From contig DASPIW010000036.1 in NCBI GenBank assembly GCA_035628915.1, forward strand, positions 1 to 64,000: DNA of 64,000 nt, in the 5' to 3' direction. Below are positions 16,512 to 24,593 of this stretch, one piece after another (position 1 is the first letter of the stretch; the number at the start of each line of letters is the position of its first letter). The translations under genes and the position numbers were made by a program. The notes below the pieces were generated by a model. The model ran no database searches, was not told where the DNA came from, and was given only the letters and a program-made list of their open reading frames with translations. This DNA is from JARBUG01 sp035628915 (GTDB lineage: Bacteria > Bacillota > Sulfobacillia > Symbiobacteriales > Symbiobacteriaceae).

Positions 16512-17184
16512 GCTGCACGTTCCTCCCCTCGGCCGGCACCAGCGTGATCGTCAGGTCAAACTCCATTTCGCGCGGCAGATCCTGCCCCCGCACGGCTTCC
16601 AGGAACCGGTCCACTGCCGCCTGAGCAGGGTCCACGGGTGCAGCTTTGCCAGTCCCCTCTGCGCCGCCCTTCGCGCCTGAGTTGACGGTCACGGCGACGG
16701 GAAATCCTTTTTCAGTGGCGGTTCTGAGTGAGACATGATCGACCAGAGTCTCCGTCACAAGGCCCCCGAGCAGTTGGGCTACGTCTTCGAGGTTCTGTCC
16801 GCTGCCGCGCAGCGTGATGGTGTCGCCGTTAGCCTTCAGGCTTGTCCACATCACTCGCTTGGGCGTCAGGCGGCTAAGAATGGCCAGGACTCCGGACCAC
16901 TCTCTCCCTGCCAGAACCTGCAGTTGCTGCTCTGCCTCGGCTACCCGCGCCTCCCGGGCCTTAATCTGCTCGGCCTCCGCCAGCGAGGCCTTCACGCTTT
17001 CGTGCTTAGCCTGGTCGGAAACGATCTGCCGTTCCAAGTCAACTGTGCCTGCGTAGACAGCGGAATAATAGGCCCCAACGGCCACCACCGCCAGCGCGAC
17101 CCCCGCCGCGACTCCCATCTCCTTCGGACCCACCTGCTTGGGCGGCGTATAGCTCTTCGGCAGGAAGTTGATGCGAACTGTCAT
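16501..17184 (-). CDS. pilN: Type IV pilus assembly protein PilN
   Basis: 227 residues. A short cytoplasmic start containing INFLPKSY (the conserved PilN motif that docks on PilM is INLLP-like), one membrane helix (about 24-44), a coiled coil (about 45-90), then a PilN-like domain with LSRLTPKRVMWTSLKANGD. PilN links cytoplasmic PilM to PilO in the alignment complex. It overlaps pilM by 4 nt (ATGA) and pilO by 11 nt, so translation is coupled. The ribosome site is GGGAGGG. Confidence 0.85.
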   Translation of the reverse strand: MTVRINFLPKSYTPPKQVGPKEMGVAAGVALAVVAVGAYYSAVYAGTVDLERQIVSDQAKHESVKASLAEAEQIKAREARVAEAEQQLQVLAGREWSGVLAILSRLTPKRVMWTSLKANGDTITLRGSGQNLEDVAQLLGGLVTETLVDHVSLRTATEKGFPVAVTVNSGAKGGAEGTGKAAPVDPAQAAVDRFLEAVRGQDLPREMEFDLTITLVPAEGRNVQHGA

Positions 17185-18344
17185 TCCGGAATTCCCTCCC
17201 TAAGCGCTGATCCGAGGGCGCCGAGCAACAACGGGCCGCACTCATTGGCTCCGGGCAGAAGCTCAGGGTTGATATCGAGGCCCAACAACCCCACAGGCTG
17301 GACCCGAAGTTGCTCTGTCTCCTGGCGCCCGGCCAGCACACTCTGGAGGTGTGTGGTCAAGGTTTCCGAAAGGTAAGGCAGCGAAGCACCCCCACCGATG
17401 GGGAAGACCCGGGTGAGCGATGCCCCGCGGTTTTGGATCAGGAAGAACTCGACCGACCGGCTAATCGATTCCATGAGCCCGGAGAGCCACGGCCCGATGG
17501 CCGGCGCCAGTTGGCCGTCCTGCTGCAGGCCTGCGGTCCGGAGGTTCCGCTCGGCTTCGACTGCAGGAATCTGCAGGGAATCCACCACCGCCATGCGCAG
17601 ATGGTGTAACCCCGTGGGAATCGTGCGGGACAGCATCGGCACGTCATGGCGCATGATGCTGACGCGAGTCCCCATTTCGCCGAAGTCCAGCAGAGCAAAG
17701 GGCGCCTGGCCGTTGTGCGGTACCAGGCCCAGCATTTCCAACGCCCGCAAGGTCGTCAGGCAGTCCAGTTCAATGGCCGTGGGGCGAAGGCCGGCCCTGG
17801 TCAGCGTGGACAGATATGTGTCGACCAGCCGTTTTTGCGTGCCCGTCAGGAAGACGGCAACCTGATGCTCCGGAATGCCTGCCACGTCCGGGACCGGGGT
17901 GAAGTCATAGACCAACTGATCTTCCGGAATCGGAAGGTGCTGCGGTGCCTCAAATTTCATGGCGGCGCGCAGCTCGTCTTCAGGCACCTTGGGCAGGTTG
18001 ATGTGTCGGACGAGAATGTTCGGCCCGCCCACGCTTGTCCCCACGGTGGTCTGGGTCAGCCCCATCTCCGCAAGCGTGGCCCGCAACAGTTCCCCCATCG
18101 TGGCCGGATCCTTGATAGCCCCCTCTTCCATGCAGCCCGGATCCGTCGGCACAACGGCGTAGTTCTCCAGGCGGGGACCCTGACGGGTCCAGCGAATCTG
18201 CGCCACCTTCAGCGTGCCGGCACCGAAGTCGATGCCCACCGATGTCCGGCGCTGCCGCGACAGCGCTCCCCAGCGGAACCCGATTCGGGCGCCCTGAGGA
18301 AGTGGCACAGAGGCAGTAGGCCGCAAACGCTCGAGCAAGCTCAC
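17181..18344 (-). CDS. pilM: Type IV pilus assembly ATPase-like protein PilM
   Basis: 387 residues of the actin-like (FtsA/PilM) fold. Marks: VGIDFGAGTLKVAQIRW (phosphate 1 motif), LLDFGEMGTRVSIM (phosphate 2) and PIGGGASLPYLSETL (adenosine motif). PilM is a cytoplasmic ATP-binding protein that binds the PilN tail and helps couple PilB/PilT to the membrane complex. The start GTG 18342-18344 follows GGAGGGGAG. It sits between the pilin gene at 18360 and pilN. Confidence 0.92.
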   Translation of the reverse strand: MSLLERLRPTASVPLPQGARIGFRWGALSRQRRTSVGIDFGAGTLKVAQIRWTRQGPRLENYAVVPTDPGCMEEGAIKDPATMGELLRATLAEMGLTQTTVGTSVGGPNILVRHINLPKVPEDELRAAMKFEAPQHLPIPEDQLVYDFTPVPDVAGIPEHQVAVFLTGTQKRLVDTYLSTLTRAGLRPTAIELDCLTTLRALEMLGLVPHNGQAPFALLDFGEMGTRVSIMRHDVPMLSRTIPTGLHHLRMAVVDSLQIPAVEAERNLRTAGLQQDGQLAPAIGPWLSGLMESISRSVEFFLIQNRGASLTRVFPIGGGASLPYLSETLTTHLQSVLAGRQETEQLRVQPVGLLGLDINPELLPGANECGPLLLGALGSALREGIPE

Positions 18345-18359
18345 CGTGCTCCCCTCCTT

Positions 18360-19376
18360 CTATTTGCCGGTGACACGGCCGGTAACGGGGTTGATAGATA
18401 CGGTCCGCGAATACTTACCCGACGTCAGAGTGAAGAACAGGTCGCCGATATCCACCTCATCCACGTACAATTCCATCCCCGCAGCTTTCACCATGGTCAA
18501 CTCCAGCTGCCGAAAGCGCCCGGTTATGGGAATGGAAAAGCGACAGAGGGTGACATCATTCGCAGTGTCGATCTCGCACTTGCCTCGGACGATCGTGCCG
18601 GCGGGGACCGGCGACCCACCAGTTCCGGGGCAGTCGTCCGACTCATCATGCGCAGACTTGGGTATCAGTGTGATGCTTTGTCCGTCCTCAGAGGCGAGAG
18701 TATAGTCGCCCAGGCACGTGTAATTGCCCCCTGAGATGCCGCGGACCTGAATCTCACTGGGAAAACTGAACGTTCCTGCCGCGATCCCTAATACGCCGAC
18801 TTCAACCGCCCGAAAAGTTCGCTCCTCCTGCGGGTCGATCACCATGGTTGCCAGCGGCTCGTCGGCCAGCCAGCGATACCAATAGTGGGAGAAATTCTCG
18901 GGGTCCGGTACAAGCGGCCCACGCCGGCTGTCCACGAGAATGGGAGCCTGCATCATGTCCCCAGGCGAGTCTGGGTCGTCGGCCTGAGCCCTGGGAAGGC
19001 GGCCGGAGACCCGCCCTGAAGCTCCGAACACGACACATTGGCGGCTGCTTTCCGCAAGTGCGACGCTGCGCGAGGAGAAAGGCGAGTACGCTAGCAACTT
19101 CCACACGCCCGGATCGGCGCTGCAGTCCGACAGGTTGTCCGATGCCCGCTCCATGCGAACGCCGTCCGCCACTGTGACCCGCCAACTCCCGCCAATGCGG
19201 TAAGCATTCAGCTGCGCCTGCCTGAGGGCTGCAATCAGCGTCTGCTGTGCCTGCCCGGCCCGGTAGTAATCCAGGAATCGGGGGAAGGAGAGGACGCTGA
19301 TCGCCCCGACCAGCACCATGATCGCGACGGATACCAACAGCTCAACCATTGTCAAACCCCGCTGGCATCGCCACAT
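18360..19376 (-). CDS. Type IV prepilin-like minor pilin with large C-terminal domain
   Basis: About 338 residues. The prepilin signal is RCQRG^LTMVELLVSVAIMVL: cleavage after Gly, Glu at +5, then a hydrophobic helix. The first ~130 residues resemble a GspH/FimT-type pseudopilin; the last ~200 are beta-rich with several cysteines and no family I recognise (the end reads KYSRTVSINPVTGRVTGK). It was probably a tip or adhesive minor pilin. ATG 19374-19376 is the start, with GAGGAG 7 nt upstream. It is cotranscribed with the upstream pilins and pilM. Confidence 0.82.
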   Translation of the reverse strand: MWRCQRGLTMVELLVSVAIMVLVGAISVLSFPRFLDYYRAGQAQQTLIAALRQAQLNAYRIGGSWRVTVADGVRMERASDNLSDCSADPGVWKLLAYSPFSSRSVALAESSRQCVVFGASGRVSGRLPRAQADDPDSPGDMMQAPILVDSRRGPLVPDPENFSHYWYRWLADEPLATMVIDPQEERTFRAVEVGVLGIAAGTFSFPSEIQVRGISGGNYTCLGDYTLASEDGQSITLIPKSAHDESDDCPGTGGSPVPAGTIVRGKCEIDTANDVTLCRFSIPITGRFRQLELTMVKAAGMELYVDEVDIGDLFFTLTSGKYSRTVSINPVTGRVTGK

Positions 19377-19398
19377 CTGCAATCTCCTCACCTGTCGG

Positions 19399-20019
19399 CT
19401 ACCCCTCATCAAGACACGACGGAGCCGTAGCCCCCACCGGAAACTGCTTGGTGCACCAGTCATGCAGGTAGTAGATCCGCCAAAGGGTGGGAGTGGCGAC
19501 CTTATTTGGCGCCCGTGTGATCACCCACCCGTACTTCGTGGATATCTCGGCGCCCGCGTAGGCCTGGTACCTGACCCGCACCTGGACCTGGTAGTAGTAC
19601 GGTCCGCTGGGGGCGGTGCCGTTCACGGCTGTCCGCTTCAGGGCCTGCGTACAGTACAGTGGATACGGCTTGCTCAGCGGATTGCTGGACGGAATCAGCC
19701 GTTGGTTCGGTTGACACGGGGCGGCGTCGCGCTCCACCCATTCACCAAACTCGTCGGGCCAGATCATTGACTGGGTGGCGGCAGCATGAGCTTTGGCAGC
19801 CGCTTTTGTGAATTCAGCGACAATGAGTTGTTCGACTTGCGCTGCTTCCGGTTCGGCCCGGGAGAGCCGCAGCGCGTGCTTAGTCTGAACCGCCAGCGTG
19901 GCGGCCGCCAGAAGCATGATCAGCAGCGCCCCGAGCGCCACCGTCATCGCCGCAAATCCCCGTTGATCACCCCACAGGTCCGGGAATGAAGAACTCGGTC
20001 GAGACCTCGAAGTACTCAC
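19399..20019 (-). CDS. PilX-like minor pilus protein
   Basis: 206 residues. The start WGDQRGFAAMTVALGALLIM then LLAAATLAV is a PilX/PilX_N-like leader (QRG^FAAM, no Glu at +5), followed by a soluble domain with cysteines that may form disulphides and a tyrosine-rich GPYYYQVQVRVRY stretch. GTG 20017-20019 is preferred, with AAGGAGGG 8 nt upstream. The gene overlaps the preceding minor pilin by 53 nt, an unusually long overlap for this cluster. It is part of the minor pilin set. Confidence 0.7.
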   Translation of the reverse strand: MSTSRSRPSSSFPDLWGDQRGFAAMTVALGALLIMLLAAATLAVQTKHALRLSRAEPEAAQVEQLIVAEFTKAAAKAHAAATQSMIWPDEFGEWVERDAAPCQPNQRLIPSSNPLSKPYPLYCTQALKRTAVNGTAPSGPYYYQVQVRVRYQAYAGAEISTKYGWVITRAPNKVATPTLWRIYYLHDWCTKQFPVGATAPSCLDEG

Positions 20020-20614
20020 CGGGTTTTCCCTCCTTCTCAAGCTGTAAGGTGACACTGACCGTCTGGTTGGCGGTGCTTACCTGGATGAGGGAACTGGGTC
20101 CCAGTCCGGTCAGGACGACCCGGCGGCTGTAACGGTTGGCGCCGCGGTATGTCTCCCGGACCAGCGCGTCCCCCTCAATTTGGTAAGAGACACAGACGCG
20201 GCCCCAGTTCACCTGCTTCCAGGCGTCAGGCCACACGGAGTCCCTGGGTATGGAGGGGTCTGCCGGCGCCGGCGAATCAGGCACGACATAGCCGGCCACG
20301 TTTCTCACATAGCTGGTGACATTAGGCGGGGGGTCAGGCGGAACGCCGCATGAGGTGTCCCACTGCGCGAAGGCCAGGTCGTCAGCCATCATCTTGGTGG
20401 CCGACCGCAACTGCTGTGTCTTGTCCGAGTTCGCCACATGCTGCGCGCTGATTTTGTCCCCGACCAGAATGCTGGACATGGCGATCATCACCGCAAGCGA
20501 GAGTACAGCCATGGAGCCCATAATCTCCAGCAGAGTCCAGCCGGCCTGCTCAGAGAAACGCTCAGCCGGGGATGTGCGCTGCGACCGCTGCAACTGACCT
20601 GCCACAGGCCTCAC
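19967..20614 (-). CDS. PilW/PulJ-like minor pilin
   Basis: 215 residues. The prepilin motif is SEQAG^WTLLEIMGSMAVLSL (cleavage after Gly, Glu at +5), followed by a helix and a C-terminal soluble domain. After the helix the TQQLRSATKMMADDLAFAQW region fits PilW/GspJ pseudopilins. The start GTG 20612-20614 directly follows the stop of the upstream gene, so translation is probably coupled; the ribosome site is weak. A later GTG (20605) is possible. Confidence 0.75.
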   Translation of the reverse strand: MRPVAGQLQRSQRTSPAERFSEQAGWTLLEIMGSMAVLSLAVMIAMSSILVGDKISAQHVANSDKTQQLRSATKMMADDLAFAQWDTSCGVPPDPPPNVTSYVRNVAGYVVPDSPAPADPSIPRDSVWPDAWKQVNWGRVCVSYQIEGDALVRETYRGANRYSRRVVLTGLGPSSLIQVSTANQTVSVTLQLEKEGKPGEYFEVSTEFFIPGPVG

Positions 20615-20615
20615 C

Positions 20616-21458
20616 TCACTTTGCCCACAAGGAAGAGGTCAACTGGACTGTAGGCTTTTCGGCACCATACTTTTCTTTGCACTGGGGAGCACAGGTGAGC
20701 CGCACATTGAGGGTGACGCGGATCAGGCTTGCGGACCACGGGTCGCCGGAAGGCGGCGGATCGCACTCGGTAACGGCCGGCTCTGCAAGCTCTACCATGT
20801 AGCCCGCGATCTGCTCCACCTGTCTGCCGTTCGTGCATTCGTTGATCCACGCAGCCTTGCCCTGGAGGCGTGCCGCGCTCTCCAGTTCATTCATGCGTTG
20901 ACGGGCAAGACCGGTCATGACGGTGCGCTCTTGAGCAGCGTTGCCAGACGCCATTGCGTGAACGACGACGTTCAACACGGGTGCGGATATGATGGTTATC
21001 AGAGCGATTGCAACGAGATTTTCGAGCAGCGCCACACCCGGTGAACCTGCGGGAAGACCGCTCCCCCGGCGCCGGCGCCAGACGCCCGCACCAATCAGCA
21101 CGGCTACCGCAGCGCCGATTGCCGCAGCGCCCCCGAGCCACCCGCCGAAATACCCACCGATTGACGCCAACAGCCCCACGGCGGCCTCGGCCAGCGGGTA
21201 AGCCGGCGAAATGCGCACCTGGCAGTGCCGGCAGCGCCCCCGCAGCCAGAAGTATCCAACCAGTGGCGTCAGGTCCAAAGCGCCAAGCGTATGCCCGCAA
21301 GCGGGGCAGCATGATCGGGGTCCACGAGGGCCGCCACGCGCAGCCAGCCGGAAGTGGGTCGCGTACCCGAAGCTCCCGAACACCAGCCCGAGCAAGAGGA
21401 GTGCCAGCATCACAAGGAGCGGCGGAGCGGCGCCAAGCACCGACCAAACTTCAGACAT
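20616..21458 (-). CDS. Fusion of prepilin-peptidase N-terminal domain with a minor pilin
   Basis: 280 residues with two parts. Residues 1-127 match the N-terminal domain of prepilin peptidase (PilD): a first membrane helix ending in LVFGSF, then a zinc module with CPAC (51-54) and CRHC (76-79) around LDLTPLVGYFWLRGR, then ISPAYPLAEAAVGLL and further membrane segments. The catalytic aspartate domain (A24) is absent. Residues about 128-280 are a pilin: RRRRGSGLPAGSPG^VALLEN with Glu146 at +5 after Gly141, followed by a hydrophobic helix and a GspI/PilV-like domain. Processing at Gly141 would release both parts (inference). It lies in the minor pilin set right after pilA. Confidence 0.88.
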   Translation of the reverse strand: MSEVWSVLGAAPPLLVMLALLLLGLVFGSFGYATHFRLAARGGPRGPRSCCPACGHTLGALDLTPLVGYFWLRGRCRHCQVRISPAYPLAEAAVGLLASIGGYFGGWLGGAAAIGAAVAVLIGAGVWRRRRGSGLPAGSPGVALLENLVAIALITIISAPVLNVVVHAMASGNAAQERTVMTGLARQRMNELESAARLQGKAAWINECTNGRQVEQIAGYMVELAEPAVTECDPPPSGDPWSASLIRVTLNVRLTCAPQCKEKYGAEKPTVQLTSSLWAK

Positions 21459-21511
21459 GGATTTCTAGCCCCCCAATCACAGACAAGGGCGAACGATCGA
21501 CTGCATAGCAG

Positions 21512-21539
21512 AGGGGCCAGTTCTGCTGAACCGGCCCCT
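21512..21539 (-). terminator. Hairpin downstream of pilA (weak terminator or processing stop)
   Basis: 12-bp stem AGGGGCCgGTTC/GAACtGGCCCCT with one G:T pair and 4-nt loop, 15 nt after the pilA stop. It lacks a T-run, so it more likely stabilises pilA mRNA or attenuates the downstream minor pilins than ends transcription. Confidence 0.5.
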
Positions 21540-21553
21540 GCTGCTTGGTCTGC

Positions 21554-22171
21554 TTAGTTCCGAACGACGTTGGCGGTGCCGGCATCAAAGCCCTTGTCGG
21601 TACTATCGCCGGTAATCGAACACTTCACCTGCTCATTGTCAGGGCCAGTGGCGTTCGTGGTCCACGGGGAGTTCTGCGGGAACGTTGAGCCGATCGTGAT
21701 GGAATAACCGGTGGCATTCGGCCACGGCGTCGTGCCGTCAGCCTTCGTGCATTTCAGCGTGATGTCCGACCCAGGCTTTGCGTTGCCGGGGTCGACAAGC
21801 ACATACCACGTGCGGGTTGCGCTTTCGTCCACACCGGCCGTGCTGGCGTCGTCGCCCTGCGTCACCATAATGTAGGGGTTCCCAAACCGGTTCTTGAACG
21901 TGGTCGAGGGGCGGACATAACCCTTGGTCTTCATGTCTGCCAGATCCTCCGGGTAGTTGCCAACCTCGTCGTCCAGAGAAGACCGCTCCATGGCGCCGGA
22001 GAAGGTGTAGAGCTCGGTGGCCCCCACGCCGCCCTTGGCCTTCCGGATCGCAGCGGACAACCAGGGTACCGCCAGCGTGGTTAAGAGGGCAATGATGGCC
22101 ACCACGACCATCAGCTCAATCAGGGTGAAGCCTTTCTGCTCACGCCGCAAGGACACCAAGCGGTTCAGCAC
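21554..22171 (-). CDS. pilA: Major type IV pilin (prepilin)
   Basis: 205 residues. The prepilin leader VLNRLVSLRREQKG is followed by ^FTLIELMVVVAIIALLTTLA, the canonical type IVa/GspG N-terminus with Glu at +5. The C-terminal domain is Thr/Asp/Gly-rich, with cysteines at the LKCTK and VKCSIT positions. The start is taken as GTG 22169-22171 with AGGAGG 8 nt upstream; an ATG 13 codons earlier is possible. It has its own near-consensus promoter (22216-22244) and a hairpin after the stop, which fits the high level needed for a major pilin. Confidence 0.88.
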   Translation of the reverse strand: MLNRLVSLRREQKGFTLIELMVVVAIIALLTTLAVPWLSAAIRKAKGGVGATELYTFSGAMERSSLDDEVGNYPEDLADMKTKGYVRPSTTFKNRFGNPYIMVTQGDDASTAGVDESATRTWYVLVDPGNAKPGSDITLKCTKADGTTPWPNATGYSITIGSTFPQNSPWTTNATGPDNEQVKCSITGDSTDKGFDAGTANVVRN

Positions 22172-22215
22172 AAACCCTTCCTCCTCTGTCATCATTTTCC
22201 TCTCAGACAAGTCCT

Positions 22216-22244
22216 ATTGTAGGGCTCGACAGACGAGCTGTCAA
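22216..22244 (-). promoter_or_regulatory. pilA promoter
   Basis: Consensus TTGACA (22239-22244), 17-nt spacer, TACAAT (22216-22221) on the minus strand, between pilC and pilA. Confidence 0.8.
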
Positions 22245-22279
22245 TAGTTGCCAGGAAGAATTTTGAGATTGTTAGTCCG

Positions 22280-23497
22280 TCAACTGACGGAGCCCCACAA
22301 TGAAAAGATCGGCTGGACCATAGCCATTACCATCAGCCCGATGGTGATGGCCAGCGTGACCAGGATGATCGGCTCCAGGCTGGACGAAAGCCGTTCGGCC
22401 GTTCGCTGAACTTCGTCCTCGTAAAAGTCGGCCACCTTCTCGAGCATCTCTTCGAGGGTGCCGGTCTCTTCGCCGACGCTGACCATTTCGATCACCATGG
22501 GCGGGAACAGCCCGGCCTGGGCCAGGGGCGCCGCCAGATGCTGCCCTTCACGCACCTTGCCCATGGCCTCCCGGACCGCCGCTGCGATCACACGGTTGGA
22601 CGCGGTGCGCTCGGCCACCGCCATTGCTTTGAGGATAGTGATGCCGCTGGACAACAGACTGCCCAGGGTGCGGGAAAAAACGGCGATGGAATGCTTAGCC
22701 ACCATTGGGCCGAAAACGGGCATTTTGAGCACCCCGCGATCCCAAAGCAGGCCGCCTTGCTCACTCCTGCGCAGCTGCCGCTGCCCCACTACGATTCCGA
22801 CAACAGCCAGTCCGACGCCCCACCAGGCCCTCTGCAGCCAGTTGCTAAGCGCTATGAGCAGCTTGGTAGCGAGGGGGAGGTCGGCTTCAAAGCTCGCATA
22901 CACCTCAACGAACCGCGGAATGACAAACAGAATCAGGAAGACCAGAATCAGGGAGGCCACACCAATCACAATGGCCGGATAGATCATGGCAGACCGGACT
23001 TTCTGGCGAATAGCCTCTTCTTTTTCCAGTTGATCCGCCAGCCGGGTAAACACTTCGTCCAAAATGCCGCCGACCTCGCCGGCCGCAGTCATCTGAATCA
23101 GGACGGCAGGGAGGTACTGGTGCTGCCGGGCAAACGCAGTGGCCAGACTGTCTCCGGCCTCTACGTCGCCGGCAATCTGCGCCAGCACGTGGCGTAAGCG
23201 CTTGTTCCCCGATTGGCGGGCCAGTACTTTCAGTGCGGTGACGACGGGCAGTCCGGCATTAATCATGGTCGAGAACTGTCGCGCAAACAACGCGAGGTCC
23301 TTGCCGCCGGGTTTTCTTGTGAAGAACCCTCCTTGCTGCTGCAGCACGGCCTGCAAGTCGCGATCCTTCTCGATGTCGAGTACCAGCAACCCCTGGTTGC
23401 GCAGGCGGGTGACTGAATCCAACTCCGTGTCCGCCTCAATGCGGCCCTGGATCAACTGCCCCCCCGTATCGCGCGCTCGATAGAGAAAAGCCGGCAT
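22280..23497 (-). CDS. pilC: Type IV pilus inner-membrane platform protein PilC
   Basis: 405 residues, normal for the T2SS-F/PilC family: two copies of the F domain (about 70-190 and 270-395). Marks include LALFARQFSTMINAGLPV in the first copy and FSRTLGSLLSSGITILKAM in the second, plus EVGGILDEVFTRLAD and ETGTLEEMLEKVADFY. Three membrane helices. PilC is the platform that receives torque from PilB/PilT and passes pilins into the fibre. The ribosome site GGGAGGTG precedes ATG 23497. Confidence 0.95.
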   Translation of the reverse strand: MPAFLYRARDTGGQLIQGRIEADTELDSVTRLRNQGLLVLDIEKDRDLQAVLQQQGGFFTRKPGGKDLALFARQFSTMINAGLPVVTALKVLARQSGNKRLRHVLAQIAGDVEAGDSLATAFARQHQYLPAVLIQMTAAGEVGGILDEVFTRLADQLEKEEAIRQKVRSAMIYPAIVIGVASLILVFLILFVIPRFVEVYASFEADLPLATKLLIALSNWLQRAWWGVGLAVVGIVVGQRQLRRSEQGGLLWDRGVLKMPVFGPMVAKHSIAVFSRTLGSLLSSGITILKAMAVAERTASNRVIAAAVREAMGKVREGQHLAAPLAQAGLFPPMVIEMVSVGEETGTLEEMLEKVADFYEDEVQRTAERLSSSLEPIILVTLAITIGLMVMAMVQPIFSLWGSVS

Positions 23498-23537
23498 GCT
23501 TCAACCACACCTCCCATTCGGTCCAGCCATGGCACCG

Positions 23538-24581
23538 CTAGTTGCCCGAGGAACGTTCGTGGGCGAATCCGAGGTAGTCTTCATGATGGATCAAGCCTTG
23601 TTCATACAGCTCCGTGACCGCCGCTTCCATGGTCCGCATCCCGAGCTTGCCACCGGTCTGAAGGGCGGAAATGATCTGATGGGTCTTGCCTTCCCGGATC
23701 AAGTTCCGGATGGCGGGTGTCACTACCAGCACTTCCAGGGCGACCACGCGACCGGGGCGCCCCTTTCTCGGGAAGAGCCGCTGGGCTACGACTCCCTGCA
23801 GGGATCCGCCCAACTGCACTTTGACTTGTTGCTGCTGTTCGGGCGGGAAGACGTCGATGATGCGGTCAATGGTGGAAGCCGCGTCGTTGGTATGCAGCGT
23901 TGCGAGCACCAGATGGCCTGTCTCCGCCGCCTGAAGGCACGTACGGATCGTATCGAGGTCCCGCATCTCGCCCAGGAGGATCACGTTCGGATCTTGGCGC
24001 AGCGCCGCCCTCAAGCCGTGCGGAAAGGAGTCCGTGTCAGACCCCACTTCGCGCTGGTGAACAACGCTGCGTTTATGGCGGTGCACAAACTCGATGGGAT
24101 CCTCCAGCGTGACGATGTGCTTGTCGTAGTGCTCATTGATCCAATCCACCATGGCAGCCAGGGTCGTGGACTTACCGCTGCCGGTCGGTCCCGTCACGAC
24201 GACAAGCCCGTACGGCTTGGCGCAAAACGTGGTCAGGACCTCAGGCATTCCAAGTTCCTGTAGGGTCGCGACGCGGAACGGAATGGCGCGCATGGCAAGG
24301 GCCGGTGTGCCCCGCTGGCGGTAAACGTTGGTGCGGAACCGGCCAAGCCCGTGGATGGAGTATGAGAAGTCCGCCTCTCCGGATAACCGGTATTCCTCCT
24401 TCTTGCCCGGAGGGATGATACACTCCGCGACCTCCTCCATCTCCTGGCGGGTCAGGTGAAGCCCGCCGCGGCGAACCAGTTTCCCGTGGATCCGGAAGAC
24501 CGGGGGCTGCGCCTCACACAGGTGGATATCCGAAGCCCCTTCCTCCACGGCTTCTCTGAGCAGCTGATCAACGTCTAGCAC
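23538..24581 (-). CDS. pilT: Twitching motility ATPase PilT
   Basis: 347 residues. It retracts pili by driving depolymerisation. Marks: SDIHLCEAQPPVFRIHGKL at the start, Walker A GPTGSGKST, Asp box, Walker B VILLGEMRDLDT, HLVLATLHTNDAA, and the PilT-specific C-terminal AIRNLIREGK. These distinguish it from PilB. The start GTG 24579-24581 follows AGGAGGTACC. Presence of both PilB and PilT implies retractable pili and possibly twitching or DNA uptake. Confidence 0.96.
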   Translation of the reverse strand: MLDVDQLLREAVEEGASDIHLCEAQPPVFRIHGKLVRRGGLHLTRQEMEEVAECIIPPGKKEEYRLSGEADFSYSIHGLGRFRTNVYRQRGTPALAMRAIPFRVATLQELGMPEVLTTFCAKPYGLVVVTGPTGSGKSTTLAAMVDWINEHYDKHIVTLEDPIEFVHRHKRSVVHQREVGSDTDSFPHGLRAALRQDPNVILLGEMRDLDTIRTCLQAAETGHLVLATLHTNDAASTIDRIIDVFPPEQQQQVKVQLGGSLQGVVAQRLFPRKGRPGRVVALEVLVVTPAIRNLIREGKTHQIISALQTGGKLGMRTMEAAVTELYEQGLIHHEDYLGFAHERSSGN

Positions 24582-24593
24582 CTGGGGTACCTC

